Origin: Sphingobium cupriresistens
GTDB taxonomy: Bacteria > Pseudomonadota > Alphaproteobacteria > Sphingomonadales > Sphingomonadaceae
DNA length: 64,000 nt
Assembly: GCF_004152865.1 (NCBI RefSeq)
Contig: NZ_SEOO01000018.1
Location: 1-64,000, forward strand
Reading direction: 5' to 3'
Both the position numbers and the translations under genes were made by a program. The notes beneath the pieces are model-generated. The model was not told the origin of the DNA, searched no databases, and was given only the letters and a program-made list of their open reading frames with translations. This document shows, in pieces, positions 34,618 to 45,040 of this stretch; positions within the stretch are counted from its first letter, which is position 1; every line of letters starts with the position of its first letter.

Positions 34618-35262
34618 ATGGCCTCCATTCCATTGAAGAAGAACAAGAATAAGGCCGACGCGGGTAAGGCGGGGTCATTTTTCAGCCAATGGGGCATGTT
34701 CTTCCGCCAGTTCGTCAGGCATCCCGGCATGATAGGTTCTGTCATCCCGTCCTCCGCGACATTGGTGGACCGGATGCTGGACCAGGTCGATTGGCACGAT
34801 ACGCGGCTGTTCGTGGAATATGGGCCGGGTGTGGGCACCTTCACCCGATCGATCCTCGATCGCTTGCCGACCGACGGCACGTTGCTCGCGATCGACCTCA
34901 ATCTCGACTTTGTCGCCTATCTGGAGGCGAAGATCGACGATCCGCGTTTGCGCGTGGTCCACGGATCGGCAGCCGATGTACGCCGCTTCATCAAGGAAGC
35001 GGGCCATTATCAGGCCGATTATGTCTTGTCGGGCATCCCCTTTTCGACCCTGCCCGAAGGCGTGGGCGAGTCGATCTGCGCGGAAACGCGCAGCGCATTG
35101 CGGCCGGGCGGGGCGTTCCTGATCTACCAATATTCGCGCTATGTGCTGCGCCTGCTCAATCCGCTGTTCGGCGATGTCAGCGATTCGCTGGAATGGCGCA
35201 ACATCCCGCCCTGCCGGATGATTCGCGCGGTCCGGCGGGAGGCATTGGCGCAAGCCGCCTGA
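34618..35262 (+). CDS. SAM-dependent phospholipid N-methyltransferase-like protein
   Basis: The 214-residue protein has a class I methyltransferase fold with motif I VEYGPGVGTFT (residues 67-77), an acidic end to strand 2 in LLAIDLNLDF and the motif IV-like LSGIPFSTLP. It begins with a basic, Lys-rich stretch and the FVRHPGMIGSVIPSSATL region seen in the Rhodobacter-type phospholipid methyltransferases (PmtA), which methylate phosphatidylethanolamine. rRNA adenine dimethylases share motif I, but the N-terminal region fits the lipid enzymes better. The product would be partly methylated PE or phosphatidylcholine. Confidence 0.72.
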   Translation: MASIPLKKNKNKADAGKAGSFFSQWGMFFRQFVRHPGMIGSVIPSSATLVDRMLDQVDWHDTRLFVEYGPGVGTFTRSILDRLPTDGTLLAIDLNLDFVAYLEAKIDDPRLRVVHGSAADVRRFIKEAGHYQADYVLSGIPFSTLPEGVGESICAETRSALRPGGAFLIYQYSRYVLRLLNPLFGDVSDSLEWRNIPPCRMIRAVRREALAQAA

Positions 35263-35370
35263 AATTTCCTAATCGAGATCAAGTCTCCGGACTAAACCGG
35301 CAGCCTTCCAAAGCGAATTTGACTTCCGCCCCGCTTGAGCTAACCCCGTTGCGGGGCATGGGGGAAGATC

Positions 35371-36471
35371 ATGGCGACACGCGCCGAAGGTAGCGATCCG
35401 TGGGCGGACCTGTTCCTGTCCGCAGCGCTGCAACCGGAAAAATGGGGGGAAGCCATCAAGGCGATGGCCGACGCCACAGGATCGCGCCATGGGCAGTTGA
35501 TCGGTTTTGGGCCGGGCGCGTCGAGCTTCAACTGGATCAGCGATATCGACGCCAGCGTCGTCACCAAGACGGCATTGATCGACCAGTCCGCGCCCGACCT
35601 GAATTTCCGGGTGGCGGCGGATCGGCTGGCCGATCGGCCGACCATCGTGCATGAAGCCCATTATGACGTCGCCCGGCAATCGCTGCGGTCCGACGTTTAT
35701 CTGGACCTATGTTCCGACTTCGATATTTTCGATGGGTGCCAGACGCGGCTGGTGGTCAATGACGACCAGATGATCGGACTGGCCCTGTTGCGCGACAGCA
35801 AGGACGGGCGGACCAGCGAGCGGGATCGTGACCTGTTCGGGCAGATTGCGGGCCATGCGCGGAACGCCGTTCGGCTCCAACAGGCGATCGAGCAGCAGGG
35901 CTTCGCCTTGCTGTCCGGCACGTTCGAGGCGATGGACCGGGCCTGCTGGCTGCTCGACGCGACCGGACGGGTGGGCGGCATGACGCCGCGCGCCGAAGCG
36001 TTGCTGTCGTCCAGCCGAATCAGGGTCAGCGACGGCTGGTTGGCCAGCGATCGGGCGGAGGAAACGCGCGCGATGGTGCGGGCGATGCGTGCGGTGATCG
36101 ATCCGCCCGGCCTGCCGGCCGATCCGGTCGCGCTGGCGGACGATGCCGGCGGGGTCGCGATCATGCTGGAGTTTCATCCTTTGCCGGTGCGGCCTTGGGC
36201 GCTGCCCTTCGCCCCGCGCGCGATCGTCATCGCCCGCGTCGGCGCGCCGACCGACCGGCATGTGCAATCGCTGACGCGGGCCTTCCGCCTGACCCCTGCC
36301 GAAGCGGACATCGCCATACGGCTGGCGGCGGGCCAGGGGCGCAAGGACATTGCCGTGGCCCGCGGCGTGTCGGTGGAAACGCTCAAGGTGCAACTGCGCA
36401 GCATCTACGACAAGACCGGTTGCAGCCGGGAATCGCAACTGGTGCGCATCGTCGGCCTGATCAGTCACTGA
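35371..36471 (+). CDS. LuxR-type HTH regulator of unknown signal
   Basis: The 366-residue protein has a C-terminal LuxR-type helix-turn-helix (residues about 308-360: [19 protein letters not shown], then [18 protein letters not shown]). The N-terminal 290 residues look like a GAF/PAS-type sensor region without a recognised ligand site. GGGGGAA precedes the ATG. It sits alone between the methyltransferase and proA genes. It is not a response regulator, as there is no receiver domain. Confidence 0.82.
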   Translation: MATRAEGSDPWADLFLSAALQPEKWGEAIKAMADATGSRHGQLIGFGPGASSFNWISDIDASVVTKTALIDQSAPDLNFRVAADRLADRPTIVHEAHYDVARQSLRSDVYLDLCSDFDIFDGCQTRLVVNDDQMIGLALLRDSKDGRTSERDRDLFGQIAGHARNAVRLQQAIEQQGFALLSGTFEAMDRACWLLDATGRVGGMTPRAEALLSSSRIRVSDGWLASDRAEETRAMVRAMRAVIDPPGLPADPVALADDAGGVAIMLEFHPLPVRPWALPFAPRAIVIARVGAPTDRHVQSLTRAFRLTPAEADIAIRLAAGQGRKDIAVARGVSVETLKVQLRSIYDKTGCSRESQLVRIVGLISH

Positions 36472-36691
36472 TTTTGCGAATTTTCTGTTGCCTACCCCCT
36501 TTGGGGTATGTGGCGGCCATCACGAAAGGGTAGAGAATGCCGCAGGCGGGTTCGTCCTGCTGGGCCGGCGGCCGGATCATATTGCGACCCATGATCCGGT
36601 CGTCGGCACTATTTCTCCCCAAGGTCTGCCGCTTTCGTTTCGGCGCGCTTTCATGCTAAGGCGCGGCCGACCTTTCGGCGAGAGCTTTCCC

Positions 36692-37957
36692 ATGAACGAC
36701 CTGACCCAGACCCCTGAAATGTTGATCGCCATGCTGGGCGCGCGGGCGCGCGCGTCCGCCGCGACGATCGCGCAGGCGAGCGACGCGCAAAAGGCCGACG
36801 CGCTGCGGCGCGCGGCGCAGGCGTTGCGGGATCAGGCGCCGGCGATCATCGCCGCCAATGCGCGCGACATGGACAATGCGGTCGCCAATGGCCTCTCGCC
36901 TGCGCTCCTCGACCGGCTGAAGTTGAACGCAGAGCGCGTCGCCGCCACCGCCGAGGGCGTTGAGCAGGTCGCGACGCTCGCCAATCCGCTAGGCAGCGTG
37001 ATCGACAGCGTGGTGCGCCCCAATGGCCTGGAACTCAGTCGGGTGCGCGTGCCGCTGGGCGTGATCGGCATCATCTATGAAAGCCGCCCCAATGTGACGG
37101 CGGACGCGGCGGCTTTGTGCCTGCGCGCGGGCAATGCGGTGATCCTGCGCGGCGGCAGCGAAGCGAAGGAGAGCAACCGTGCGATCCATGCTGCGATGGT
37201 CGAGGGCATCGTCGCCGCCGGCCTGCCCGCCGATGTCGTGCAATTGGTGCCCACGACCGATCGCGCGGCCGTGGGTGCGCTGCTGAAAGCCGCCGAGTTT
37301 GTCGATCTGATCGTGCCGCGCGGCGGCAAGAGCCTGGTCGCGCGGGTGCAGGAAGAGGCGCGCGTGCCGGTGCTGGCGCATCTGGACGGTATCAACCACA
37401 GCTACGTCGACGGGGCGGCCGACCCCGCCATGGCGCAGGCGCTGGTCGTCAACGCCAAGATGCGGCGGACGGGCGTGTGCGGCGCCACCGAAACGGTGCT
37501 GATCGATCGCGCCTATGGCGCGGCGGCGGCACTGGTGACGGCGTTGCTGGACGCCCGATGCGAAACGCGCGGCGACGAGGATGTGCAGGCGATGGATGCG
37601 CGGGTCATTGCGGCGGCGGATGCGGACTGGGACACCGAATATCTCGACGCGATCGTATCGGTTCGGTTGGTCGATGGCGTGGAGGATGCCATTGCCCATA
37701 TCGCCGCCCATGCCAGCCACCATACTGACGCGATCATCACGGAGGATGGCGCGACGGCCGAGCGCTTCCTCAACGCCGTGGATAGCGCGATCGTGATGTG
37801 GAACGCATCGACCCAGTTTGCCGATGGCGGCGAATTTGGGCTAGGCGCGGAGATTGGCATTTCGACCGGGCGGCTCCATGCGCGTGGGCCGGTGGCGCTG
37901 GAAGGGCTGACGACCTATAAATGGATCGTGCGCGGGACGGGGCAGGTGCGGCCTTAA
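36692..37957 (+). CDS. proA: Gamma-glutamyl phosphate reductase
   Basis: ProA reduces gamma-glutamyl phosphate to glutamate semialdehyde in proline synthesis. The 421-residue protein (E. coli 417) shows [37 protein letters not shown] and the catalytic cysteine in [13 protein letters not shown]. The ATG at 36692 gives the family start; a longer frame from 36488 covers the non-coding leader. The partner gene proB is not next to it. The 220 bases before it hold only a small hairpin near 36494 (TACCCCctttGGGGTA). Confidence 0.95.
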   Translation: MNDLTQTPEMLIAMLGARARASAATIAQASDAQKADALRRAAQALRDQAPAIIAANARDMDNAVANGLSPALLDRLKLNAERVAATAEGVEQVATLANPLGSVIDSVVRPNGLELSRVRVPLGVIGIIYESRPNVTADAAALCLRAGNAVILRGGSEAKESNRAIHAAMVEGIVAAGLPADVVQLVPTTDRAAVGALLKAAEFVDLIVPRGGKSLVARVQEEARVPVLAHLDGINHSYVDGAADPAMAQALVVNAKMRRTGVCGATETVLIDRAYGAAAALVTALLDARCETRGDEDVQAMDARVIAAADADWDTEYLDAIVSVRLVDGVEDAIAHIAAHASHHTDAIITEDGATAERFLNAVDSAIVMWNASTQFADGGEFGLGAEIGISTGRLHARGPVALEGLTTYKWIVRGTGQVRP

Positions 37958-37965
37958 AGATATGG

Positions 37966-38031
37966 GGTGCTCCCGCGCAGGCGGGAGTCCAGTTCTGAGG
38001 CCGGGACTAGCTTCCCGCCTGCGCGGGAACC
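37966..38031. repeat. Palindrome between convergent proA and kdsA
   Basis: GGTGCTCCCGCGCAGGCGGG at 37966 pairs with CCCGCCTGCGCGGGAACC ending at 38031, each arm also containing a CGCGCAGGCG core. It is followed by CGGCGGTTTTTATCC, so it could terminate both convergent genes. Confidence 0.8.
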
Positions 38032-38039
38032 GGCGGTTT

Positions 38040-38876
38040 TTATCCCTTCACAACCTCGTCGATCGCCTTGAGCTTCTCCAACATTGGCCCCACCCAGTCC
38101 AGCGGCAGCATCACCGGGCCGTCGGAGGGCGCGTTGTCGGGGTCGTCATGTGCTTCGGCGAAGATCGCGCCGACGCCTGCCGCCACCGCGCTGCGGGCCA
38201 GAAGGGGCGCAAATTCGCGCTGGCCGCCCGATGCGGTGCCTAGACCGCCGGGCTGCTGCACCGAATGGGTGGCGTCGAAGATCACCGGATAGCCGGTCTG
38301 GGCCATGGTCGGCAGCGCGCGCATGTCGCTGACCAAGCTGTTGTAGCCGAAGCTCGCCCCGCGTTCGGTCAGCAGGATGCGGTCGTTGCCGGTGGAGGCG
38401 ACTTTCTGCGCCACTGCCGCCATGTCCCAGGGCGCGAGGAACTGGCCCTTTTTCACGTTGATGATCGCCCCGGTGCGCCCGGCGGCGAGCAGCAGGTCGG
38501 TCTGGCGGCAGAGGAAGGCGGGGATTTGCAGGATATCCACCGCCTGCGCCGCGGCTTCGACCTGTTCGGGACCATGGATGTCGGTCAGCACCGGGCAGCC
38601 GAGCGTCGCCTTAACGTCCGCCAGAATCGCCAGCCCCGCGTCAATGCCGACGCCGCGTCGGCCCGATACCGACGTCCGGTTCGCCTTGTCGAAGGAGGAT
38701 TTGAAGATGAAGGGCACGCCCGCTTTGTCGGCCGTCTTGGCCAGCGCATCGGCCATGAACAGCGCATGGTCGCGGCTTTCGATCTGGCAGGGGCCGGAAA
38801 TCAAGACGAAGGGCAGGTCGTTGCCGAAGGTGATAGGCCCTGCGGACACATGTTTGGGATTGGTCATGGCGGTCAT
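38040..38876 (-). CDS. kdsA: 3-deoxy-8-phosphooctulonate synthase (KDO8P synthase)
   Basis: KdsA condenses PEP and arabinose 5-phosphate to KDO8P, needed for lipopolysaccharide or related surface sugars. The 278-residue TIM-barrel protein has [14 protein letters not shown] with a cysteine (Cys30) where the E. coli enzyme has asparagine, marking the metal-dependent class. [30 protein letters not shown] and [10 protein letters not shown] are the other family motifs. The start overlaps the stop of the upstream small gene (ATGA). Many sphingomonads use glycosphingolipids in the outer membrane; the enzyme remains useful for other KDO-containing glycans. Confidence 0.95.
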   Translation of the reverse strand: MTAMTNPKHVSAGPITFGNDLPFVLISGPCQIESRDHALFMADALAKTADKAGVPFIFKSSFDKANRTSVSGRRGVGIDAGLAILADVKATLGCPVLTDIHGPEQVEAAAQAVDILQIPAFLCRQTDLLLAAGRTGAIINVKKGQFLAPWDMAAVAQKVASTGNDRILLTERGASFGYNSLVSDMRALPTMAQTGYPVIFDATHSVQQPGGLGTASGGQREFAPLLARSAVAAGVGAIFAEAHDDPDNAPSDGPVMLPLDWVGPMLEKLKAIDEVVKG

Positions 38877-39166
38877 TTGGGCGCTTTAGCGAAGCGGCGC
38901 AACAATTGCCCGCGCCACAGCCCCTTGTCCGGATGATAGTTCCAGCAGAACCAGCCGAAGGCGAGGCAGGCGAGCAAGGACGGGATTGCCATCGGATCGC
39001 CATTGGATTTCATGTGGCGGTAGAAGGTCAGGTCGGCCCGCCACCGGTCCCGTTCGCTGCCGCCGCCATTGATGCCGTACATATTGTCATGCTTTCGACA
39101 GCCGACATTGCGGTTGTATTTGCGGTGGTCGATGAAATAGCAGTAGTCGCGTTCGGGCGTGCTCAT
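38873..39166 (-). CDS. Small phospholipase A2-like membrane protein
   Basis: The 97-residue protein has the pattern [10 protein letters not shown], then [11 protein letters not shown], which matches the prokaryotic phospholipase A2 core: Cys23, catalytic His26, calcium-site Asp27, Tyr30, and Asp45 as the second catalytic acid. A hydrophobic helix ([18 protein letters not shown], residues 61-78) follows, so the catalytic part should sit at the membrane. It is shorter than secreted bacterial PLA2 proteins and has no signal peptide, so activity is uncertain. The ATG at 39166 is used. It overlaps kdsA by ATGA and so forms a two-gene operon. Confidence 0.6.
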   Translation of the reverse strand: MSTPERDYCYFIDHRKYNRNVGCRKHDNMYGINGGGSERDRWRADLTFYRHMKSNGDPMAIPSLLACLAFGWFCWNYHPDKGLWRGQLLRRFAKAPK

Positions 39167-39182
39167 GCGCGTGATTAGGGCA

Positions 39183-40322
39183 ATGCTGTTGGAAAAGTTC
39201 AAGCGTAAAGTCTTCTACCTCGGCGGTTTCGATCCACGTGGCGTGCGTTTCTACCACCAGCTCTATCGCGAGCAGGCGGCGCGCCATGCGGCACTGACGG
39301 GCGAAACGCTGGCCGTGGGCGGCCGGCAGGCGGGGGCAGCCGGATCGATCGTATCGGCGCATTGGACCGTCGATAACCCGCAGGCTGGAGTCGAAATCGA
39401 CTATGAATATCTCCGCTGGGAGGATTTGATCGGCAAGGTGTGGATTCGCAATCCGCTCAGCCTCGCCCTGCGCGCGGCCCGCGCCTATGCCGGCCATGCC
39501 CGTCAGATGGATTTCCTGCGGATGCGCCGGCTGCGCAAGGGGCCGGTCGTCACCATCCTCTATCCGCCGCTGCTGGCCGTGCTGATCCCGCTGTTGCTGG
39601 CGCTGGCGCCCGCGCTGTTGCTGTCGCTGCTACTGCCCTTCTGGATCGGGGCGATCATCGGCATCGCGTTCAGCGCCTTTCTGTCGGGCCGCATCCTGGC
39701 CAAGCTGGTCGTGCCCTGGCTGCTGCGCTTCATGACCTATCATGGCGCGCTGGCCGCGCAGGGACCGGGCGTGGCGCTGGATGAGCGGATCGACCAGTTC
39801 GCCGCGCGGATGGCGCAGGAACTGGATGGGAATTGGGACGAGGTGCAACTTGTCACGCACAGCGCGGGGACGATATTGGGGATGCGGTTGATGCGCCGCC
39901 TGATCGCGTTGCGCGGCGGCAGCCTGCCCGATCATTTCGTGATGCTGGGGTTGGGGCAGGTGGTGCCGGTCATCGGCCTGCGCCGCGACGCGACCTGGTA
40001 TCATGACGATCTGCGCGCGCTGACCGACAAGGCCTTCCGCTATGTCGACATCAGTTCCCCGCCCGATGGCGCGGCCTATTATAACGTCAATCCGTTCCGG
40101 CTCGTCGCCGACGCCCATGCGGCGCGGGTCGACATGCTATCGCCGCGCTTCCATCTCTTCTACGAGCCGGACAATTATCATGGCGGATGGTCGAACAAAT
40201 ATGAGGCCCATTTCGACTATCTGCGCGTCGGCGATCGGCTCTCGCCGCTCGATTTCATCAGCCTGACCGCTGGCCGCCGCACTGTGGACGACGCCGTCGC
40301 CGCGTTCAGGACGATCCCGTGA
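39183..40322 (+). CDS. Membrane alpha/beta hydrolase-like protein
   Basis: The 379-residue protein has two long hydrophobic segments near residues 122-165 (VVTILYPPLLAVLIPLLLAL and following) and a VTHSAGT sequence at about 223-229, which resembles the nucleophile elbow G-H-S-x-G of lipases with threonine in place of the first glycine. A later HYxG-like region (FYEPDNYHGGWSNKYEAHFD) may supply the catalytic histidine. It is probably an inner-membrane hydrolase or esterase of unknown substrate. Its stop overlaps the P450 start (GTGA), so the two are translated together. The ATG at 39183 is preferred to 39159. Confidence 0.65.
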   Translation: MLLEKFKRKVFYLGGFDPRGVRFYHQLYREQAARHAALTGETLAVGGRQAGAAGSIVSAHWTVDNPQAGVEIDYEYLRWEDLIGKVWIRNPLSLALRAARAYAGHARQMDFLRMRRLRKGPVVTILYPPLLAVLIPLLLALAPALLLSLLLPFWIGAIIGIAFSAFLSGRILAKLVVPWLLRFMTYHGALAAQGPGVALDERIDQFAARMAQELDGNWDEVQLVTHSAGTILGMRLMRRLIALRGGSLPDHFVMLGLGQVVPVIGLRRDATWYHDDLRALTDKAFRYVDISSPPDGAAYYNVNPFRLVADAHAARVDMLSPRFHLFYEPDNYHGGWSNKYEAHFDYLRVGDRLSPLDFISLTAGRRTVDDAVAAFRTIP

Positions 40323-41680
40323 CCGATCTTTTTACGCCCCCCTATCCGCAGCCGCCCCGCACCAAGCGGGGCCTGATCAAGCGGTTTCTGCGCGGCTGGC
40401 ATAGCTGGATCCATGTGCTGTTCGACAAAAGCTATACGATGAAGATGGGCGAGATCCGCTTGCCCGGACGCACCATGTACATCGCCAACGAACTGAGGCT
40501 GGTCGACCAGATATTGCGCGGCGGCACCGCTTATCCCAAGCATAGCGAACTGGTGCGTAACCTCGATCCGCTGATCGGTAACAGCGTCTTTTCGGCCAAT
40601 GGTGCGGATTGGGAAAGCCAGCGGGCGATGGTCAACCCCGCCTTCGCCCATACTGCGCTGACCAAATCGATGCCGCTAATGGTCGCAGCGGCGGACGATC
40701 TGCTCGCCCGGCTCGACGCGGCGGACCGCAGCAAGCCGGTCGATATCGACCCGATGATGACCCATGTCGCGGCCGACATCATCTTTCGCACGCTGTTTTC
40801 GCAGACGCTGGATGCCGAGCGATCGAACATCATCCACACCGCCTTTGGCAAATTCCAGCGGCTCGCCCACAGCGCATCGATGCTGCGCCTCTACGGCCTG
40901 CCGGCGGGCTGGTTCGAGAAAAGATCCAAAGGTCCGGCGCGGGCGATCCACGACGTGTTCCGGCCGATCGTGGAGGCGCGCTACGAAGGATGGCACGCCC
41001 GCGGGCAAGCGCCGCATCGCGACATATTGCAATCGCTGATCGAGGCGAAGGACGCGCAGACCGGCTTAGCCTTCACCTGTCAGCAGGTGATGGAACAGGT
41101 GTCGACCATCTTCCTGGCCGGGCATGAAACATCGGCCAGCACCATGACCTGGGCGCTCTACATGCTGGCCGAATGCGCCCATATCCAGGATCGGGTCCGG
41201 ACGGAGATCGCGGAGGTCGCAGGCGACGCCCCGCTGACCGCGGCGATGCTCAAGGACATGGGACAGGTCCGCAATATCTTCAAGGAGACGCTGCGCCTCT
41301 ATCCGCCCGTGTCCTTCCTGCCGCGCGAAGTTACCTGCCCGATGCCGATGCGCGACAAGCATCTGGAAGCCGGATCGATGCTGGTGGTCGCGCCCTGGTT
41401 GACCCAGCGCAACAAGGATAATTGGGCCTGTCCCCATGCCTTTGATCCCGATCGCTTCGACGATCCGGCCAATGCGGACATGGCGAAACAGGCCTGGTTC
41501 CCGTTCGGCCGCGGCCCGCGCGTGTGCGTCGGCGCGGGCTTCGCCCAGCAGGAGGTGATGACGGTGATCGCCAGCGTCGTGCGCCGCTTTTCCCTTGCCG
41601 TGCCGGAAGGCTTCAAGCCCGAACCGATCAGCCGCCTGACGATTCGGCCCAGGACGGGAATGCCGCTTCTGTTCAGCTGA
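40319..41680 (+). CDS. Cytochrome P450
   Basis: The 453-residue heme monooxygenase has the I-helix motif AGHETSAST, the EXXR motif KETLRLYPP, and the heme-binding loop FPFGRGPRVCVGAGF with ligand Cys403. There is no N-terminal membrane anchor, as usual for soluble bacterial P450s, and no ferredoxin or reductase gene next to it. It starts at GTG 40319, overlapping the hydrolase-like gene. Length and motifs resemble the CYP102/CYP4-like class, but the family and substrate are not determined. A lipid substrate is plausible from context. Confidence 0.93.
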   Translation: MTDLFTPPYPQPPRTKRGLIKRFLRGWHSWIHVLFDKSYTMKMGEIRLPGRTMYIANELRLVDQILRGGTAYPKHSELVRNLDPLIGNSVFSANGADWESQRAMVNPAFAHTALTKSMPLMVAAADDLLARLDAADRSKPVDIDPMMTHVAADIIFRTLFSQTLDAERSNIIHTAFGKFQRLAHSASMLRLYGLPAGWFEKRSKGPARAIHDVFRPIVEARYEGWHARGQAPHRDILQSLIEAKDAQTGLAFTCQQVMEQVSTIFLAGHETSASTMTWALYMLAECAHIQDRVRTEIAEVAGDAPLTAAMLKDMGQVRNIFKETLRLYPPVSFLPREVTCPMPMRDKHLEAGSMLVVAPWLTQRNKDNWACPHAFDPDRFDDPANADMAKQAWFPFGRGPRVCVGAGFAQQEVMTVIASVVRRFSLAVPEGFKPEPISRLTIRPRTGMPLLFS

Positions 41681-42569
41681 GCGCGGCTTCTTCTTCCGGC
41701 GCGACGTCGACCATGACTCGCAGGCTCTGGCCCGCGCCGCCGACGAACAGCCCGTCCATCGGCGCGACATCGGCATAGTCGCGGCCCATGGCGACGAACA
41801 GATGCCCGTCATGCGTGATGACGCCATTGGTGGGGTCGAAGCCGATCCAGCCGCGCGTCGGGCCGCACCACAACATCACCCAGGCATGCATCGCGTCGGC
41901 GCCGATCAGCCGGGGGCGGCCGGGCGGCGGCAGGGTGCGCAGATAGCCGCTGACATAGGCGGCGGGCAGGCCGGCAAGGCGCAGCGCCACCACCATCACA
42001 TGCGCGAAATCCTGGCACACGCCATGGCGCGCGGCGAAGGCGTCGGCGACCGGGGTGGAGGCATCGGTCGCGCCGGGTTCATAGGCGAACTCGGCCTGGA
42101 TGCGCCGGGTCAGGTCCAGCGCGGCGGCGACGATCGGCCGGTTCGGGGCCAGCATGGCGCCCACCCAGTCGCCGATCTGGGCGAGCAGCGGCGCGCGCGG
42201 CGAGGCGTAGAGATAATGGGCGGGGGCGGAAGGCCCCATGTCGCGATCCAGCAGGGCGGCTTGCGCGACGGTGGCGATCGTGGGATCGTCGGGCTGGGGC
42301 ACGATCTGCGGGCCATTATCGACCCCGGCGCGGAAGCGGGCTTCGATCGTCAACTGGCGGATCGGGTTTTCGATCACCAGTCGGGCGACGTTGACCGGCC
42401 AGGCGCCGGGGCGCGATTCGATGGCGGAGGGCAAGGGATCGACCGTCAGCGCATAGTCGGACGTCCATTGGCCGGTCCAGGGCGCGGGGCGCAGGCGCAG
42501 GTTGAAGCGGGCGAGGCGCACGGGGCTGGCGTAGCGGACGATGGTCTGGTGGCGGACATGGTAGATCAT
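41673..42569 (-). CDS. Transglutaminase-like cysteine protease-fold protein
   Basis: The 298-residue protein has an N-terminal bacterial transglutaminase-like region ([20 protein letters not shown]) and the catalytic triad of the fold: Cys185 in HGVCQDFAH, His228 in AMHAWVM and Asp245 in GFDPTNG. Such proteins may act as peptidases or amide-forming enzymes. It is the last gene of a three-gene operon and overlaps the ATP-grasp gene by ATGA. Its stop overlaps the end of the convergent P450 gene by eight bases. Confidence 0.9.
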   Translation of the reverse strand: MIYHVRHQTIVRYASPVRLARFNLRLRPAPWTGQWTSDYALTVDPLPSAIESRPGAWPVNVARLVIENPIRQLTIEARFRAGVDNGPQIVPQPDDPTIATVAQAALLDRDMGPSAPAHYLYASPRAPLLAQIGDWVGAMLAPNRPIVAAALDLTRRIQAEFAYEPGATDASTPVADAFAARHGVCQDFAHVMVVALRLAGLPAAYVSGYLRTLPPPGRPRLIGADAMHAWVMLWCGPTRGWIGFDPTNGVITHDGHLFVAMGRDYADVAPMDGLFVGGAGQSLRVMVDVAPEEEAALS

Positions 42570-45040
42570 GACAGCAGGTCCGGGCTTTGGGTCTTGCGCA
42601 GTTGCAGGAAGTAGCGCTGGCCGATCGCATCGGACAGGCGCAGCAGGCGGTTTTCGATATCGCCGATGTCGGCCATCGTCAGCATGTCGCCGGTCAGCGG
42701 CGCGAGCCGGGCGACCAGCGCATCGGCCAGCCGGCGGGGCTCTTCAGGCATGCCGTCGGCGCGCAGCGTGGGCAGGGCGGCGACATGCTCCGCCAGCCGG
42801 GCCGCCTGATAGGCGATGGCGCGCGGATTATGCGGCTCCAGCGCGACGAGATCGCGCACAGGGGGGAGTGCAGGGCCAGTCAAATAACGGGTGCGATAGC
42901 TGATCTGGCTGTCCTGCAGGTCCAGCAGCACGGTCAGGTCGTCGGCCGATGCGCCGTCGCTGCCGAACGTCGTCAGCAGGCGGCAGCCGTTGATGGCGCG
43001 TTCCATGCGGCGGCCCATATCGTGGAAGCGCCAGCCCTCGGTCCGGCCCATATTTTCCGCGGCCAGGCCGGACAGCGCGGAAATCCGCTCGATCATGCGG
43101 GACGAGGCGTCGAGCAGGGTTTCGGTGACCTGCCCGTCGAAGGCGGGCAGCGGCAGGCGCACCAGCCGCCAGAAATCGCTGGCGAGCCGGTCGCGCAACC
43201 CTTCGCCGATATTGGCGACCACGCCCATCAGCGCGCGCACGCTGCCCGACCGGCGCGCGTCGCCGAGCGCGGTGGCGCAGAGCGGGCCGATCGCGCCGTT
43301 GCGTCCCGCGATCGCGCCCCACAGCGCCAGTTGATCGACCAGCCGCGCCATGGTGGGCGAGGCGAGCGAGGGGCCGAGGTCGGCCTCGATCGAACCGCCG
43401 ACGATTGCGCGGACCAGCCGCAGCGTCATTTCTGTCCGTTCGATATAGCGGCCGAGCCAGAAGAGATTGTCGGCCGCCTTCGCCGGCAGCATCCCGCCGA
43501 TGCGGCGGATCGCGGGTGCGCCGACGCCCAGCAGGCTGTCGGGCGGCACCGGCTTGCTGTCGATCACGCACATGTCAGCCGACATGTCGCCCCGGCCCAT
43601 GAGCGCGGCGCGAATGTCGCCATGCCCCGCCAGCCGGGCGAAGCCGCCGGGCATGACCCGCCACTGGCCGGCAGCGTCGCGCGCGACGAAGATGCGCAGG
43701 GTGAAGGGCAGGGGGGTCAACTGCCCGTCGATGATCGCGGGCGTGGTCGAGAGCTTGACCACCTCCTGCCCGACATAGTCCATCGGCCGCCGCGCCATCG
43801 CATCGAGCAGGGCCGCGCGCTGCGTGCCGTCCAGCGCCGATCCGGGGGTGAAATGGGCGTCGGGCAGGCCCGCGACATCCTGATCGAAGGCGGAGCCGAC
43901 CACCAGATTGTCGAGCTGCGCCCGCACATGGTCGCGCTCCTGCCGCTGGCCGCACCACCAGGTCGCGATATTGGGCAGCAGCAATTCTGCGCCCAGCAAC
44001 TCGCGCGCCAGTTGCGGCAGGAAAGCGGCGAAAGCGCGCGATTCGATCACGCCGGCGCCGGGCCAGTTGCTGACCATCAACCCGCCGCGGGCGCAGGCGT
44101 TATAGAGGTCGGGCACGCCGATATGCGATCGGCCGTCGAAGGCGAGCGGGTCGAGGAAGCGGCTGTCCATCCAGCGCCAGAGGCCATCGATTCGCTTGAG
44201 CCCCTGGATGGTGCGCACGAACAGCCGCCCGTCCGACACGATCAGGTCGTCGCCCTCGACCAGCAACAGGCCGAGATAGCGGGCGAGATGCGCCTGTTCG
44301 GCATAGCTCTGATTGAAGCGACCGGGCGTCAGCAGGCCGATGCGCGGATCGGTGCGCTCGCAATCGGCGGCGAGGCCGCGGCGCAGCTCGTCGAAAAAGG
44401 GGGCGAGCCGCCGGGTGTTCATCGCGCCCAGCAGGTCGCCGGTGGCGCGGGACAAAGCGAGCCGGTTTTCCAGCGCATAGCCCACGCCGACGGGGGTCCG
44501 CACCCGATCGGCCAGCACGCGCCATTCGCCGGTCGGCCCGCGGCCGATATCGGCGGCGTAGAAATGAAGATGATGGCCGCGCGGCGGCGGCGTGCCGGTC
44601 ATTACCCGCCAATAATGGGGGCTGCCGGTAACGATGCTGGCGGGGAGCTTGCCGTCGCGCACCAGCGACTGGGTGGAATAAATGTCGCTGACCACCCGTT
44701 CGAGCAGGTTGGCGCGCTGCATCAGCCCGCGTTCGATCTGCGCCCATTCCGCCGCATCGATCAGCAGCGGCACCGGGCCGAGCGGCCAGGACCGTTCCTG
44801 TTCATCGCCGGTCAGGCGGAACGCCATGCCCAGGTCGATCGCCTGCCGCGACACATGGTCGGCGAGCGTCGCCGGATCGCCCTGCGCCTGGGTGGACAGC
44901 CGCCCCAGCATATCGCGCCAGCGCGTCGCCATGGCGGGCGACGCACCGGCGAACAGGTCGCCGGTCGGTGCGGTGGCGAGATAGGCGTCCGCCCAGGCAT
45001 CGCCATGACAGGGCGGCGCGAGGGCGTCGGCAGCCATCAC
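42566..45040 (-). CDS. Circularly permuted ATP-grasp and alpha-E fusion protein
   Basis: The 824-residue protein combines a circularly permuted ATP-grasp domain (about residues 60-480, with [55 protein letters not shown] and [12 protein letters not shown]) and a C-terminal alpha-E helical domain (about 500-815, with [20 protein letters not shown]). In many bacteria these are two genes; here they are fused. ATP-grasp enzymes form amide bonds with ATP, and genomic studies by others predicted that this set modifies or builds peptides. It overlaps both neighbours by ATGA, so all three gene products are made in concert. Confidence 0.9.
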   Translation of the reverse strand: MMAADALAPPCHGDAWADAYLATAPTGDLFAGASPAMATRWRDMLGRLSTQAQGDPATLADHVSRQAIDLGMAFRLTGDEQERSWPLGPVPLLIDAAEWAQIERGLMQRANLLERVVSDIYSTQSLVRDGKLPASIVTGSPHYWRVMTGTPPPRGHHLHFYAADIGRGPTGEWRVLADRVRTPVGVGYALENRLALSRATGDLLGAMNTRRLAPFFDELRRGLAADCERTDPRIGLLTPGRFNQSYAEQAHLARYLGLLLVEGDDLIVSDGRLFVRTIQGLKRIDGLWRWMDSRFLDPLAFDGRSHIGVPDLYNACARGGLMVSNWPGAGVIESRAFAAFLPQLARELLGAELLLPNIATWWCGQRQERDHVRAQLDNLVVGSAFDQDVAGLPDAHFTPGSALDGTQRAALLDAMARRPMDYVGQEVVKLSTTPAIIDGQLTPLPFTLRIFVARDAAGQWRVMPGGFARLAGHGDIRAALMGRGDMSADMCVIDSKPVPPDSLLGVGAPAIRRIGGMLPAKAADNLFWLGRYIERTEMTLRLVRAIVGGSIEADLGPSLASPTMARLVDQLALWGAIAGRNGAIGPLCATALGDARRSGSVRALMGVVANIGEGLRDRLASDFWRLVRLPLPAFDGQVTETLLDASSRMIERISALSGLAAENMGRTEGWRFHDMGRRMERAINGCRLLTTFGSDGASADDLTVLLDLQDSQISYRTRYLTGPALPPVRDLVALEPHNPRAIAYQAARLAEHVAALPTLRADGMPEEPRRLADALVARLAPLTGDMLTMADIGDIENRLLRLSDAIGQRYFLQLRKTQSPDLLS

